Below, one piece after another: positions 1-8,029 of a DNA stretch of 64,000 bases. Within the stretch, counting starts at the first letter, position 1. Every line of letters begins with the position of its first letter. The stretch lies in the NCBI RefSeq assembly GCF_019264485.1, contig NZ_JAHVAA010000011.1:620001-684000 (forward strand), in the 5' to 3' direction. The DNA is from Sediminibacterium sp. Lineage in GTDB: Bacteria; Bacteroidota; Bacteroidia; Chitinophagales; Chitinophagaceae. Under the pieces are notes generated by a model. The model was not told the DNA's origin. It did not search any database and saw only the letters and a list, made by a program, of their open reading frames with translations. Position numbers and translations under genes: made by a program.

Positions 1-1
1 A

Positions 2-250
2 CACCAGATAAAAACCACCGCCAATTTTGCTACCAGAAATAAACTGGTAAGCTGGTTAGTAGGAGGATTGAATTTTCAGATTGAACACCACCTCTTTCCA
101 AAAATATCACATGTGCATTATCCTGCCATCAGTGAAATAGTAAGAAATGTTTGCAGAGAATACCAGCTACAATACATTGAGTACCCAACCATGCGTAAAG
201 CAGTGGTGGCGCATGTGCGCTTCCTCCGTCAGATGGGTCGACCGGAGTGA
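2..250 (+). CDS. Fatty acid desaturase, C-terminal fragment
   Basis: This is the 3' end of a gene that enters from the left edge; the open frame runs from base 2 to the stop at 250, so the track's TTG start at 68 is only an artefact of the window. The visible 82 residues hold the third histidine box of membrane front-end/acyl-lipid desaturases ([10 protein letters not shown], the Q-x-x-H-H form) followed by the usual cytosolic tail ([10 protein letters not shown], then a short basic end). Such enzymes are di-iron membrane proteins that introduce a double bond into acyl chains. The first two histidine boxes and the membrane segments lie outside the window, so regiospecificity cannot be judged. 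It converges on topA across a strong shared terminator. Confidence 0.85.
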   Translation, partial: HQIKTTANFATRNKLVSWLVGGLNFQIEHHLFPKISHVHYPAISEIVRNVCREYQLQYIEYPTMRKAVVAHVRFLRQMGRPE

Positions 251-290
251 AGGAATACCGAATAAGAAATATTGAATGATCAATAATAAA

Positions 291-333
291 AATAAAGAGG
301 GTCATCTTTTTTTAAAAGATGACCCTCTTTATT
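291..333. terminator. Bidirectional terminator between desaturase and topA
   Basis: A perfect 20-bp inverted repeat with a 3-nt loop: arms 291-310 and 314-333, core GAGGGTCATC/GATGACCCTC. The outer stem is A-rich on the left and T-rich on the right, so it supplies a T tract to transcripts from either side. It sits exactly between two convergent stops, as expected for a shared intrinsic terminator. Confidence 0.85.
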
Positions 334-346
334 TAACGAAACAGGA

Positions 347-2923
347 TTATTTCTTTTTAACTGCAGCTTTCTTTGGGGCTGCTTTTTTAGTAGCTCCTTT
401 CTTTGCAGGGGCTTTTGTCTTTTTTGCAAAAGCATTGGGTACCTGTTCCACAATCATTTTTTTCACCTCTTCTACATCAATATCCGTTAGCTCTTCAGCT
501 GTATATTTTCCTCCATCGGTTTTGCGACCCATTTTCAGCATCTTTTTATTGAAGCGGATAAAAGGACCCCAGCGACCATTTTCTAAGCTTATTTTTTCGG
601 CAGGCCATTGTTTGATAAAACGATTGGCTTCTTTTTCCATTTTCTTCTCTATCAGTTCATTGATATCCTGTTGTGAGAGGCTGTCGAAATTGTAGGCCCT
701 GGGAATATTAATGAACATATCATTCCATTTAATAAACGGACCAAAACGTCCTTTCCCTTTGGTTACCGGTAAATCGTTATAAAAAGCAACAGGTGCATCG
801 GCCTGTTGTTTCTCATGTAAAAGTTCAATAGCTCGCTCTAATTCAATGGTGTGAAGGTCTTCGCCTTTTGGAATAGAAATAAATTGGTCACCTAATTTGA
901 TGTATGGACCAAAACGTCCCACGTTTACGGATAACTCCTGTTCTTCATAAGTACCCAACACACGCGGCAAAGCAAAAAGTTCCATGGCTTCTTCCATGGT
1001 AATAGTTTCAATACTCTGATCTGCTTTTAATTTTGCAAACCTTGGTTTCTCTTCATCTTCCGCCTGCCCAATCTGTACCATCGGGCCATAACGTCCCATG
1101 CGGGCAATTACTTTTTTACCTGTGGCTTCGTCTATGCCCAGCTCTCTTTCTCCTTTGGCCCTTTCGGCATTCTCCAGTGTATGTTCAATGTTTTCGTGGA
1201 AGGGTTTGTAGAACTCATCGATCATACTGCTCCAGCGGGTTTTTCCCTCGGCAATTTCATCGAACTCTTCCTCAATGCGTGCAGTGAAACCGAAATCCAT
1301 CACTTTACTGAAATGCTGTTTCAGAAAATCAGTAACTACCATGCCGAGATCAGTTGGGAAAAGTTTTGACTTTTCGGCACCCGTATTTTCTGTAAGAATT
1401 TCTTTTGCTATTTCCTGTTTTGGATTGAGACGTAAAATATTTACCTGTCTTTTAGTCCCCTCTTTATCGCGCTTCTCAACATAGTTTCTTTTGATAATGG
1501 TTGAAATAGTAGGCGCATAAGTAGAAGGACGGCCAATACCCAGTTCTTCCAGCTTTTTTACAAGCGATGCTTCCGTATATCTCGGAGCGGCGCGTGTAAA
1601 TTTTTCTGTTGCTGTCATTTCCCGGAAATCCAGTACCTGTCCGGCTGTTAAAGGAGGCAATATGCCATCATTGTCTTCTTCCTCTTCCTCATCTTTCCCT
1701 TCAAGGTATACTTTAAGGAAACCGTCGAATTTCATTACTTCACCGGTTGCGCTTAATGTTTCCTGATTGGTGGAGATATCTATTTTAGCCACTGTTTTTT
1801 CAAACTCTGCATCACTCATCTGAGAAGCGATGGTTCTTCTCCATATCAGTTCATACAGTTTACGGGTATCTTCATCGGCCACCGTACGATTGTTCATGTA
1901 AGTGGGGCGTATAGCTTCGTGTGCCTCCTGGGCATTTTCGTTTTTATTCTTGTATTTACGAGGCTGGTAATAATTATTTCCGTAGCTGCTGTCTATTTCT
2001 TTGCGGATATCGCCCATAGCAGTATCACTCAGGTTGATACTGTCTGTACGCATATAAGTAATCTTACCGCTCTCATATAATTTCTGCGCCAGTAACATGG
2101 TTTTACTTACACCATAACCCAGTTTGCGTGAAGCCTCCTGTTGAAGTGTGGAAGTGGTGAAAGGTGCGGCAGGAGAACGTTTGGCAGGCTTTACCGTTAC
2201 ATCCAGAACCTTATATGTGGCATTTTTGCAACTGGTTAAGAAATCAGCAGCTTTTTCTTGTGTATTAAGTTTGGATGGGCCCTCAGCCTTAAAAGAAACA
2301 TCTCTGTTATTGATGTCTTTTGCTGCAAAAATGGCTTCAATCTTATAGCTGCTTTCAGGAATAAAGTGATTAATCTCGCGTTCACGCTCCACAATCAACC
2401 TTACGGCAACACTTTGTACCCTGCCTGCACTGAGGCTGCGTTGCATACCAATTTTACGCCATAAAACGGGGCTCAGTTCAAAACCTACCAGCCTGTCGAG
2501 AACCCTGCGGGCCTGTTGGGCATTCACCAGGTTCATATTGATCAACCTTGGCTGCGCAACTGCTTTTTTAATGGCAGGTGCTGTAATCTCATGAAAAACA
2601 ATTCTTTTCGTGGTTTTGGGATCCAGACCCAATACCTCTGCGAGGTGCCAGCTGATACTTTCTCCTTCACGGTCCTCATCCGATGCCAGCCATACTTCAT
2701 CGGCTTTCTTGGCCAGTTGGCGAAGTTCTTTCACCACCCTTTCCTTGTCTTCCGGTACAATATAACGGGGTTGGTACTGATTATTTACATCAATACCCAT
2801 ATCGTCTTTTTCCAGATCGCGTATATGCCCATAACAACTTTTTACCTCAAAATCGCTTCCGAGGATCTTTTCAATTGTTTTGGCTTTTGCCGGAGACTCA
2901 ACTATCAATAAATTCTTTGCCAT
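347..2923 (-). CDS. topA: DNA topoisomerase I (type IA)
   Basis: Relaxes negatively supercoiled DNA through a transient 5'-phosphotyrosine break. The 858-residue protein starts with a Toprim domain (LLIVESPAKAK at 5-15; acidic D-x-D-x-E at D82/D84/E86), then the type IA core with the catalytic tyrosine Y290 in ITYMRTDS, and ARRVLDRLVG near 138-147. Instead of the three C4 zinc fingers of the E. coli enzyme, the C-terminal part has four GR(Y/F/W)GP repeats (topoisomerase C-terminal repeat type, about residues 590-820). The last ~25 residues are a Lys/Ala/Pro-rich tail resembling histone H1, a common DNA-binding extension in Bacteroidota. The ATG at 2923 gives the canonical MAKNLLIVES start. 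It appears monocistronic. Confidence 0.97.
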   Translation of the reverse strand: MAKNLLIVESPAKAKTIEKILGSDFEVKSCYGHIRDLEKDDMGIDVNNQYQPRYIVPEDKERVVKELRQLAKKADEVWLASDEDREGESISWHLAEVLGLDPKTTKRIVFHEITAPAIKKAVAQPRLINMNLVNAQQARRVLDRLVGFELSPVLWRKIGMQRSLSAGRVQSVAVRLIVEREREINHFIPESSYKIEAIFAAKDINNRDVSFKAEGPSKLNTQEKAADFLTSCKNATYKVLDVTVKPAKRSPAAPFTTSTLQQEASRKLGYGVSKTMLLAQKLYESGKITYMRTDSINLSDTAMGDIRKEIDSSYGNNYYQPRKYKNKNENAQEAHEAIRPTYMNNRTVADEDTRKLYELIWRRTIASQMSDAEFEKTVAKIDISTNQETLSATGEVMKFDGFLKVYLEGKDEEEEEDNDGILPPLTAGQVLDFREMTATEKFTRAAPRYTEASLVKKLEELGIGRPSTYAPTISTIIKRNYVEKRDKEGTKRQVNILRLNPKQEIAKEILTENTGAEKSKLFPTDLGMVVTDFLKQHFSKVMDFGFTARIEEEFDEIAEGKTRWSSMIDEFYKPFHENIEHTLENAERAKGERELGIDEATGKKVIARMGRYGPMVQIGQAEDEEKPRFAKLKADQSIETITMEEAMELFALPRVLGTYEEQELSVNVGRFGPYIKLGDQFISIPKGEDLHTIELERAIELLHEKQQADAPVAFYNDLPVTKGKGRFGPFIKWNDMFINIPRAYNFDSLSQQDINELIEKKMEKEANRFIKQWPAEKISLENGRWGPFIRFNKKMLKMGRKTDGGKYTAEELTDIDVEEVKKMIVEQVPNAFAKKTKAPAKKGATKKAAPKKAAVKKK

Positions 2924-3193
2924 CTACCGTTAAGTTGCTGTTTTGAGCAGCCTTTTTGATTGCTTTTCAAGCCATTTTTTCATCGCATTCATACATATAT
3001 ATATGCGGTAAAAAAATGGTATGCTACCCTGCAATATTAGGCGAAACCATGAAAACACAAAAAATGTTGGCAGATTAAGGAATAATTACCCCGTATTTAC
3101 CCGCAGTTAAACGATGAAAATTCAATAGTGTAAGAAAGTTTATTACTCTATGATAATGAATAGGTTAGAACAATATTTCACCTGCTTAACCAT
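2924..3193. other. Intergenic gap upstream of topA, no gene seen
   Basis: About 270 bases between topA and the alpha/beta hydrolase, both on the minus strand. It contains a short TA-dinucleotide run (near 2993-3005) and AT-rich sequence. I see no ORF with coding character, no RNA gene and no clear TAnnTTTG promoter on the minus strand, although the topA promoter should lie here. Confidence 0.5.
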
Positions 3194-4060
3194 TTAGTTA
3201 TTACTCAGAAAATCAAAAATGCGGGTCATTACCTGTTTATCCCGGTATATTTTATTGTGCCCCAGTCCCTCGGTTACCATAAAGTGGATATGAGGCAGTT
3301 GCAAGGATTGAACAGGAAGGGTATCACTATAAGGACAAATTCGGTCACCCTGATCATGAATCCATAAAATGGGTAAACTCATGGATTGTACAACCCTTTT
3401 TATGGAGAAATGGTCAACCGGTTTACCGGTCATTTCCATAATCAGTTGTTCAAATTCTGCCTGTACTGGTTCTTTTATCCTGAACATAGAATAAAACCCC
3501 CGTATGGCCGAGCTGGTTTCGGTAGCCGGCGCAATTAAAACCAGTTTCCTGTTCACAGACTGATCCATTTGTTCTGTAAGCAGTGATGCGGCCAATCCAC
3601 CTAAAGAATGTGCAATAATGCCATTGATGGGGCCGAATATTTGTTCAATCTTTTGTAAAAAACGCATATAGATCAGAGCGTTTACCATTTTACCCTCACT
3701 CAGTCCATGCGAAGGAGCATCGAATGCCAGTACTTCAAAACCCTCTTTTAACAATGGCTGAATGTATTTTTCAAATTTGTAGCTATAGCTGCTGAATCCA
3801 TGAACGATGAGAATTTTTTGTCCGGTGGGTTCATCGGGTTTCCATTGAAAACCTTTTGTATGTAATCCCTCAAAAAATACATCCTGTTTGATGGCTTTAT
3901 GAAAGATGACCGGTTCTTTTTGTTTTACACCCCTGCTGTACGGTGTACAGAAAACACGGAAAGCCTGTTCGGCAGCCCTGCGTGGCGATACCATGGCGAT
4001 GGTGCGAAGTTTTGTTTTGTAATAACCAATCACAACTCTTTGTGCTAATTTCATCTTCAT
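3194..4060 (-). CDS. Alpha/beta hydrolase
   Basis: A cytosolic serine hydrolase of the alpha/beta fold, substrate unknown. Using the start at 4060 (288 aa), the oxyanion strand is ILIVHGFSSYSY, the nucleophile elbow is AHSLGG (Ser152), the acid is in HDQGD (Asp239) and the base is His268 in EGLGH. The DAPSHGLSEG strand is typical of lysophospholipase/carboxylesterase-like members. The longer ORF (start 4126) would overlap the first 55 bases of the divergent DUF2520 gene, whose start is fixed by its Rossmann motif, so MKMKLAQR at 4060 is preferred. The 11-bp gap to the divergent gene leaves little room for promoters; one or both probably lie inside the neighbour's coding sequence. Confidence 0.85.
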   Translation of the reverse strand: MKMKLAQRVVIGYYKTKLRTIAMVSPRRAAEQAFRVFCTPYSRGVKQKEPVIFHKAIKQDVFFEGLHTKGFQWKPDEPTGQKILIVHGFSSYSYKFEKYIQPLLKEGFEVLAFDAPSHGLSEGKMVNALIYMRFLQKIEQIFGPINGIIAHSLGGLAASLLTEQMDQSVNRKLVLIAPATETSSAIRGFYSMFRIKEPVQAEFEQLIMEMTGKPVDHFSIKRVVQSMSLPILWIHDQGDRICPYSDTLPVQSLQLPHIHFMVTEGLGHNKIYRDKQVMTRIFDFLSNN

Positions 4061-4071
4061 AATATAAAGAT

Positions 4072-4836
4072 ATGGACGTAGTACTGATAGGAGCCGGTAA
4101 TGTTGCACATGTATTGGGGCGTTCACTAAAACATGCCGGGCATCGTATTCTTGCCATATGGAACAGGGATATTCAAAAGGCTGTTACACTGGCAGCGGAG
4201 CTGTCAGCAACAGTTGTGGAAAGAATTGAGCAATTACCACAGGATGCAGACATTTATATATTGGCGGTAAGCGACCATGCTATTGACGAAATGGTCGCTT
4301 TATTACAGATTAAGAAGGGCATCTTGGTGCATAATGCAGGCACAGTAAGTATTGATGTATTATCCAAAGCAGCAAAAAAATACGGTGTTCTCTGGCCAAT
4401 GAAAATGCTGCGGGCTTCCATGAAAGAACTGGGCGATTGTACCATTGTAATTGACGGGAGTGATGAAAATACCCGGAAAGAGCTGGAGCAACTGGCTAAA
4501 CAGTTATCAACCAGGATAGCGGTTGCTGATGATAATACAAGGCAAAAAATGCACCTGGTAGCGGCCATCAGTTCCAATTTCACCAACCATATGTACCACC
4601 TGGCGGCAGACTACTGTACAAGTACCAATATAGATTTTGCCCTGTTTTACCCTCTTATTCAAGCTGCTGCATCGCAAATTCAAACTGCCTATCCGGGTGA
4701 AGTACAGGCGGGCCCTGCATTCAGGGGCGATCTGGAGACCATTGAACGTCACAGGGCTTTGCTAAGCAAAGAACCCGGTCTTTTGCGACTATATAATGAA
4801 CTAACCCTGAGTATCCGTGAAAAATTTGGCCGATAA
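4072..4836 (+). CDS. Rossmann-like and DUF2520 domain protein
   Basis: A 254-residue NAD(P)-binding protein of the F420H2:NADP oxidoreductase/ketopantoate-reductase-like type. The N-terminal MDVVLIGAGNVAHVLGR is a G-x-G-x-x-A dinucleotide loop at residues 1-17, which fixes the start. The C-terminal half (about 120-250) is the helical DUF2520 domain (AAISSNFTNHMYHLAADYC). The reaction is not known. In many Bacteroidota this gene stands beside a KdsC-like HAD phosphatase, a UbiA prenyltransferase and maf, and the same set follows here, interrupted by ferredoxin and IscX genes. Family-level identification is secure; function is not. Confidence 0.9.
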   Translation: MDVVLIGAGNVAHVLGRSLKHAGHRILAIWNRDIQKAVTLAAELSATVVERIEQLPQDADIYILAVSDHAIDEMVALLQIKKGILVHNAGTVSIDVLSKAAKKYGVLWPMKMLRASMKELGDCTIVIDGSDENTRKELEQLAKQLSTRIAVADDNTRQKMHLVAAISSNFTNHMYHLAADYCTSTNIDFALFYPLIQAAASQIQTAYPGEVQAGPAFRGDLETIERHRALLSKEPGLLRLYNELTLSIREKFGR

Positions 4837-4909
4837 GCCGTTTTCCACAAAATTCCTCATTCCGATGCTAAAACCCTGAATTGATGGCGGGAAAGAGACG
4901 GTTTTGAAA

Positions 4910-4917
4910 TACTTTTG
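4910..4917 (+). promoter_or_regulatory. Putative Bacteroidota -7 box for the ferredoxin gene
   Basis: TACTTTTG matches the Bacteroidota -7 consensus TAnnTTTG and is followed by CAC, placing a start site near 4922. A good -33 TTTG at the usual spacing is not evident. It lies downstream of the ATG at 4904 that the ORF track used, which argues that translation begins at 4937. Confidence 0.5.
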
Positions 4918-4936
4918 CACTCCAAACGGAACCGAT

Positions 4937-5272
4937 ATGTACACGATTAAAGTAAAGTTTGAACAGAAAGGAATGGAGCCGGTTACTTTAACCGCAATAA
5001 AACCTGACCAGAGTTTACTGGAAGTTTGTTTAGACAATGGAATTGAATTACACCATAACTGTGGCGCTGTTTGTGCCTGCAGTACCTGTCATTTATATGT
5101 GGAGAAAGGAATGGAACACCTGGAAGAGTTAAGCGATAAAGAAGAAGACTTTATCGACCGTGCCATTAACCCCAGACTCAATTCAAGATTAGGTTGTCAG
5201 TGTGTGTTACAGGATGGTGATGGTGAAGTTGAAGTGATATTGCCTGATCAGACACAGTTTTTAGGCGAGTAA
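4937..5272 (+). CDS. fdx: Adrenodoxin-type [2Fe-2S] ferredoxin
   Basis: A small electron carrier of 111 residues. The cluster ligands are visible in adrenodoxin/Isc-ferredoxin spacing: C42-x5-C48-x2-C51 in NCGAVCACSTCHLY and the distal C87 in LGCQC. Such ferredoxins feed electrons to Fe-S cluster assembly or to P450-like enzymes. The track's ATG at 4904 is rejected because a TAnnTTTG promoter box overlaps it; MYTIKVKFEQ at 4937 is the natural N-terminus. The next gene encodes IscX, the same fdx-iscX order that ends the E. coli isc operon, although no iscS, iscU, hscA or hscB is present here. A role in Fe-S assembly is an inference from that pairing. Confidence 0.9.
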   Translation: MYTIKVKFEQKGMEPVTLTAIKPDQSLLEVCLDNGIELHHNCGAVCACSTCHLYVEKGMEHLEELSDKEEDFIDRAINPRLNSRLGCQCVLQDGDGEVEVILPDQTQFLGE

Positions 5273-5274
5273 AT

Positions 5275-5385
5275 AATTTGGAAATTAGGAGATTTGAAAA
5301 TTTGAAAATGATGAACTATTGTACTACAAAGTTCTCTTTCAGTTTCAAACAGTGTCAGTAAAACGAATACTCCTATTTCCAAATT
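5275..5385. repeat. Imperfect inverted repeat with 8-bp words
   Basis: The ferredoxin-iscX spacer has a dyad: AATTTGGAAATTAGGAG at 5275-5291 pairs with CTCCTATTTCCAAATT at 5370-5385 with one missing base. Inside it are two tandem ATTTGAAA octamers (5292-5307). The same AT-rich octamer, on the opposite strand, precedes purM at 38871. Confidence 0.6.
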
Positions 5386-5456
5386 TTCATCCTGCTTTGC
5401 AAAAATTTTACATAATCATAATCCTGCTTGAGCGGGACAAATTTCCAAATTAACAT

Positions 5457-5696
5457 ATGAACCATTTTGAACCCCCGATACATTGGTCAGATCATGAAGA
5501 TATTGCTATGAAACTGTATGAACGTTTTGGTGATGAGTTTACAGAGAGTAAAATCTATCGTATTCGGTTTACCGATTTACTGGAGTGGATACTTCAGATT
5601 CCTAATTTTGATGGTAAGCGGGAAGAAAGTAATGAAGGCCACCTGGAAATGATTCAGAGTGCCTGGGTATATGAGTGGAGAGATAATCAGAAATAA
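5457..5696 (+). CDS. iscX: IscX family Fe-S assembly regulator
   Basis: A 79-residue acidic protein of the IscX (YfhJ) family: IHWSDHEDIAMKLYERFGDE at the N-terminus, the central RFTDLLEWILQIPNFDG and the C-terminal MIQSAWVYEW match the E. coli protein's helical fold and tryptophan positions. In E. coli IscX binds IscS and iron and tunes the rate of cluster assembly. Here it follows a ferredoxin gene by 184 bp and precedes kdsC by 11 bp. No cysteine desulfurase or scaffold gene lies nearby, so its partner must be encoded elsewhere. Confidence 0.85.
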   Translation: MNHFEPPIHWSDHEDIAMKLYERFGDEFTESKIYRIRFTDLLEWILQIPNFDGKREESNEGHLEMIQSAWVYEWRDNQK

Positions 5697-5707
5697 TAAC
5701 AGCTCAT

Positions 5708-6223
5708 ATGTTAGCAGCCTTTCGTTATATCAGCACTTTTGTATTTGATGTAGACGGTGTAATGACCGATGGCAGTTTGTTGATATTGCCTGATGGTATT
5801 ATGGCACGTCGCATGAATATTAAAGATGGTTATGCTTTACAGCTGGCTATTAAAAAAGGGTACAGGGTGTTGGTTATTTCAGGAGGTGATGCCCCGGAGG
5901 TAAAAGACCGTTTGAACAAACTCGGAGTTGCCGATGTTTGGATGAAAACCCATCATAAGAAAGAAGTGTTGGCCGATTACCTGAAAAAACAGGGTATTAC
6001 TAAGGAACAGGTTTTATATATGGGTGATGATATTCCTGATCTGGATGTAATTCAACTGGCAGGTTTACCTTGTTGCCCTTCGGATGCAGTAGAGGAAATA
6101 AAAGACAAATCGATTTATATTTCTCCCGTAGCAGGAGGTGCTGGCTGTGTAAGAGATGTGATTGAAAAAGTAATGAAACTACGCGGTGACTGGAATGAAG
6201 ATACTTCCGTAAGGTCCAGGTAA
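5708..6223 (+). CDS. kdsC: KdsC-like HAD phosphatase (KDO-8-phosphate phosphatase)
   Basis: A cytosolic haloacid-dehalogenase phosphatase that in characterised members removes phosphate from 3-deoxy-D-manno-octulosonate 8-phosphate on the way to lipid A core. The 171 residues are the typical capless KdsC size. Motif I is FDVDGVMTDG (D14, D16), motif II is VISGGD (S58), and motif IV is MGDDIPDLD (D107, D108). The tail GAGCVRDVIEKVMK is characteristic of the family. Closely related phosphatases acting on other sialic-acid-like sugars share these motifs, so substrate is likely but not certain. It starts 11 bp after iscX and is followed after 59 bp by a UbiA gene. Confidence 0.88.
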   Translation: MLAAFRYISTFVFDVDGVMTDGSLLILPDGIMARRMNIKDGYALQLAIKKGYRVLVISGGDAPEVKDRLNKLGVADVWMKTHHKKEVLADYLKKQGITKEQVLYMGDDIPDLDVIQLAGLPCCPSDAVEEIKDKSIYISPVAGGAGCVRDVIEKVMKLRGDWNEDTSVRSR

Positions 6224-6282
6224 CATTTATTTGATACCCCTTGTTCAGACTCATTGTTTATCTTGTATCATAAATTCTTTTT

Positions 6283-7215
6283 TTGAAATTAATAACCGCT
6301 TTTTTACAGTTGGTGCGCTGGCCCAATCTGCTGTTTATCATGCTCACTCAGCTTTTGTTTGAGTATTGTATTTATGAGCGTATTTATGGCGCAGCAGAAG
6401 GGTTGAGTCAATACCAGTTCTGGTACATTATAATTGCTTCTGTTTTTATTGCTGCAGCCGGAAATATTATTAATGATTATTTCGACCTGAATATCGATCA
6501 GGTAAATAAACCTGATAAGGTTGTGGTAAACGTTGTTATCAACAGGCGTTGGGTTATCTTCTGGCATATGTTACTGAGTATGCTGGGTTTGTTTTTTACG
6601 GTAGTAGCCTTACCTGTATCACTTTACTGGCACCTGGTACTGGCCAATATTGGGAGTGTGTTATTACTCTGGTTTTATTCTACCAATTTCAAAAAGCAAT
6701 TACTGGTTGGTAATATTGTGATCTCCCTGCTTACTGCATGGGTAATATTAATCCTGTTTTTTGCGAAACAACCATTGCAGATCGAACATCTTTTATCTGC
6801 CGGGCATAATGAAATCCGTTTTTTCCGTCTTGCCATGCTTTACGCGTCTTTTGCATTTGTGATTTCACTTATCAGAGAAGTGGTAAAAGATGTGGAAGAT
6901 ATGGAAGGCGACAGAAAATATGGCTGTAAAACATTACCTATTGTTTGGGGCGTTCAGGCAGCTAAAATATTTGTAGCAGTGTGGCTCGTGGTTCTCATAG
7001 CTGCGCTGACTATTTTACAACTCTATGTATTGCCTCTTGGTTGGTGGCATAGTGCCTTATACTGTCTGATTGCCATAATAGTACCTTTGATCTGGATTTT
7101 CATACAGCTCTTTAAAGCGTCTACTCCTGCCGATTTCCATCGATTGAGCTCGGTTATAAAACTGGTTATGCTTACAGGTATTTTATCGATGGTATTTTTC
7201 AGGATATATGAGTGA
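6283..7215 (+). CDS. UbiA-family prenyltransferase (geranylgeranylglycerol-phosphate synthase-like)
   Basis: An integral membrane aromatic/polyprenyl transferase of 310 residues with about eight or nine hydrophobic helices. The two Mg-diphosphate motifs are present: NDYFDLNID (N64-D72) and DVEDMEGDRKYG (about 205-216). Bacteroidota members in the DUF2520-kdsC-maf neighbourhood are usually named geranylgeranylglycerol-phosphate geranylgeranyltransferase, but the acceptor has not been shown for most of them. Translation appears to start at a TTG (6283), because no ATG precedes the first helix (the next M is residue 20). A GTGAGTA-type heptad array overlaps and follows the stop. Confidence 0.85.
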   Translation: MKLITAFLQLVRWPNLLFIMLTQLLFEYCIYERIYGAAEGLSQYQFWYIIIASVFIAAAGNIINDYFDLNIDQVNKPDKVVVNVVINRRWVIFWHMLLSMLGLFFTVVALPVSLYWHLVLANIGSVLLLWFYSTNFKKQLLVGNIVISLLTAWVILILFFAKQPLQIEHLLSAGHNEIRFFRLAMLYASFAFVISLIREVVKDVEDMEGDRKYGCKTLPIVWGVQAAKIFVAVWLVVLIAALTILQLYVLPLGWWHSALYCLIAIIVPLIWIFIQLFKASTPADFHRLSSVIKLVMLTGILSMVFFRIYE

Positions 7216-7246
7216 GTGGTGAGTAATGAGTAGTAGCGAGTAAGAG
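7212..7246. repeat. Heptad array, GTGAGTA class
   Basis: Five degenerate 7-bp words in register (GTGAGTG, GTGAGTA, ATGAGTA, then two weaker copies) begin in the last codons of the UbiA gene and run into the spacer. There is no complementary arm nearby. The same word class occurs at 11763, 37706 and 46989. Confidence 0.65.
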
Positions 7247-7294
7247 ATTTTTTTGAGCGTAAAAAATAAATATAATCGCAGTCGAGTTCCCCAT

Positions 7295-7378
7295 ATTGAC
7301 CATTGACCATTGACCATTGACCATTGACCATTGACCATTGACCATTGACCATTGACCATTGACCATTGACCATTGACC
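7295..7378. repeat. Perfect tandem array of 12 ATTGACC heptamers
   Basis: Twelve identical 7-bp copies (84 bp) with no spacer end three bases before the maf ATG. On the plus strand TGA occurs every 7 bases, so all three frames are closed. On the minus strand all three frames are open, which produces the spurious MVNGQWS-repeat ORFs of the track. The perfect identity implies recent or ongoing slippage. The word (reverse complement GGTCAAT) is shared with hairpin arrays at 34640 and 36554. Confidence 0.97.
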
Positions 7379-7381
7379 ATC

Positions 7382-7963
7382 ATGCAACACATCATTCTAG
7401 CATCACAATCTCCTCGCCGTAAAATGTTACTCGAATGGGCAGAAGTACCCTTTGAAGTAATTGTTAAGCCAACAGATGAATCCTTTCCGGCTGAAATGCC
7501 TGTTGAAGAGGTGCCGGTGCATATTGCAAAAGAAAAAGCGATGACAGTAAGAAAATATGTGCAGGATGCTTATCATGGGGAGTATGCTGACAGAGCCATT
7601 CTTGCAGCAGATACAGTGGTGGTGCTTAATACAGAGATCATCGGTAAACCCAATGACAGGGATCATGCCATTGAGATATTAAAAAAATTATCGGGCCAAA
7701 CACATCAGGTAATTACAGGTGTTGTGATTCTGTCGGGTGAGTCAGAAATGAGTTTCGCAGACATTACAGAAGTTCAGTTCCATCCACTTACAGAAGAACA
7801 GATCATTTTTTATGTAGATAAATACCAGCCTTATGATAAAGCTGGTGCTTATGCCATACAGGAATGGATAGGGGTGGTGGGTATTCAATCCATCAAAGGC
7901 GATTTTTACAACGTGATGGGCTTGCCCGTAAGCAGGGTGGTAAAAGCACTTCAACGTTTATGA
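7382..7963 (+). CDS. maf: Maf family nucleotide pyrophosphatase
   Basis: A 193-residue house-cleaning nucleoside triphosphate pyrophosphatase that hydrolyses non-canonical or pyrimidine nucleotides (dTTP/UTP in the YhdE-like branch). The N-terminal ILASQSPRRK loop, the central LAADTVVVLN with GKPNDRDHA, and the C-terminal DKAGAYAIQEWIG are the Maf signatures. The track's TTG at 7373 lies partly in the last ATTGACC heptamer; the ATG at 7382, giving MQHIILASQSPRR, is the natural start. The 12-copy heptamer array sits immediately upstream, so changes in copy number could alter the distance to any upstream promoter. Confidence 0.93.
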   Translation: MQHIILASQSPRRKMLLEWAEVPFEVIVKPTDESFPAEMPVEEVPVHIAKEKAMTVRKYVQDAYHGEYADRAILAADTVVVLNTEIIGKPNDRDHAIEILKKLSGQTHQVITGVVILSGESEMSFADITEVQFHPLTEEQIIFYVDKYQPYDKAGAYAIQEWIGVVGIQSIKGDFYNVMGLPVSRVVKALQRL

Positions 7964-8029
7964 CTTTAAAAATCAGGTATAAACCGCAATAGTGTTCTGG
8001 GTATTTTTCGAGGAAACAAATTTCCTCTT

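Noticed and set aside
276-695. Plus-strand ORF of 139 aa over the topA 3' end
   Set aside because: It is a shadow of the Lys/Ala-rich topA tail in antisense (Phe/Ala/Leu-rich) and begins inside the terminator hairpin.
3897-4157. Minus-strand 86-aa ORF over the hydrolase/DUF2520 junction
   Set aside because: It is an out-of-frame shadow crossing two well-supported genes, with unlikely composition.
7295-7378. CRISPR array
   Set aside because: The unit is 7 bp with no spacers, and no cas gene is near. It is a simple tandem repeat.
7023-7395. Minus-strand ORFs with MVNGQWS repeats
   Set aside because: They arise because the GGTCAAT heptamer array is open in all three frames on the minus strand; outside the array they are antisense to the UbiA gene and have no family resemblance.
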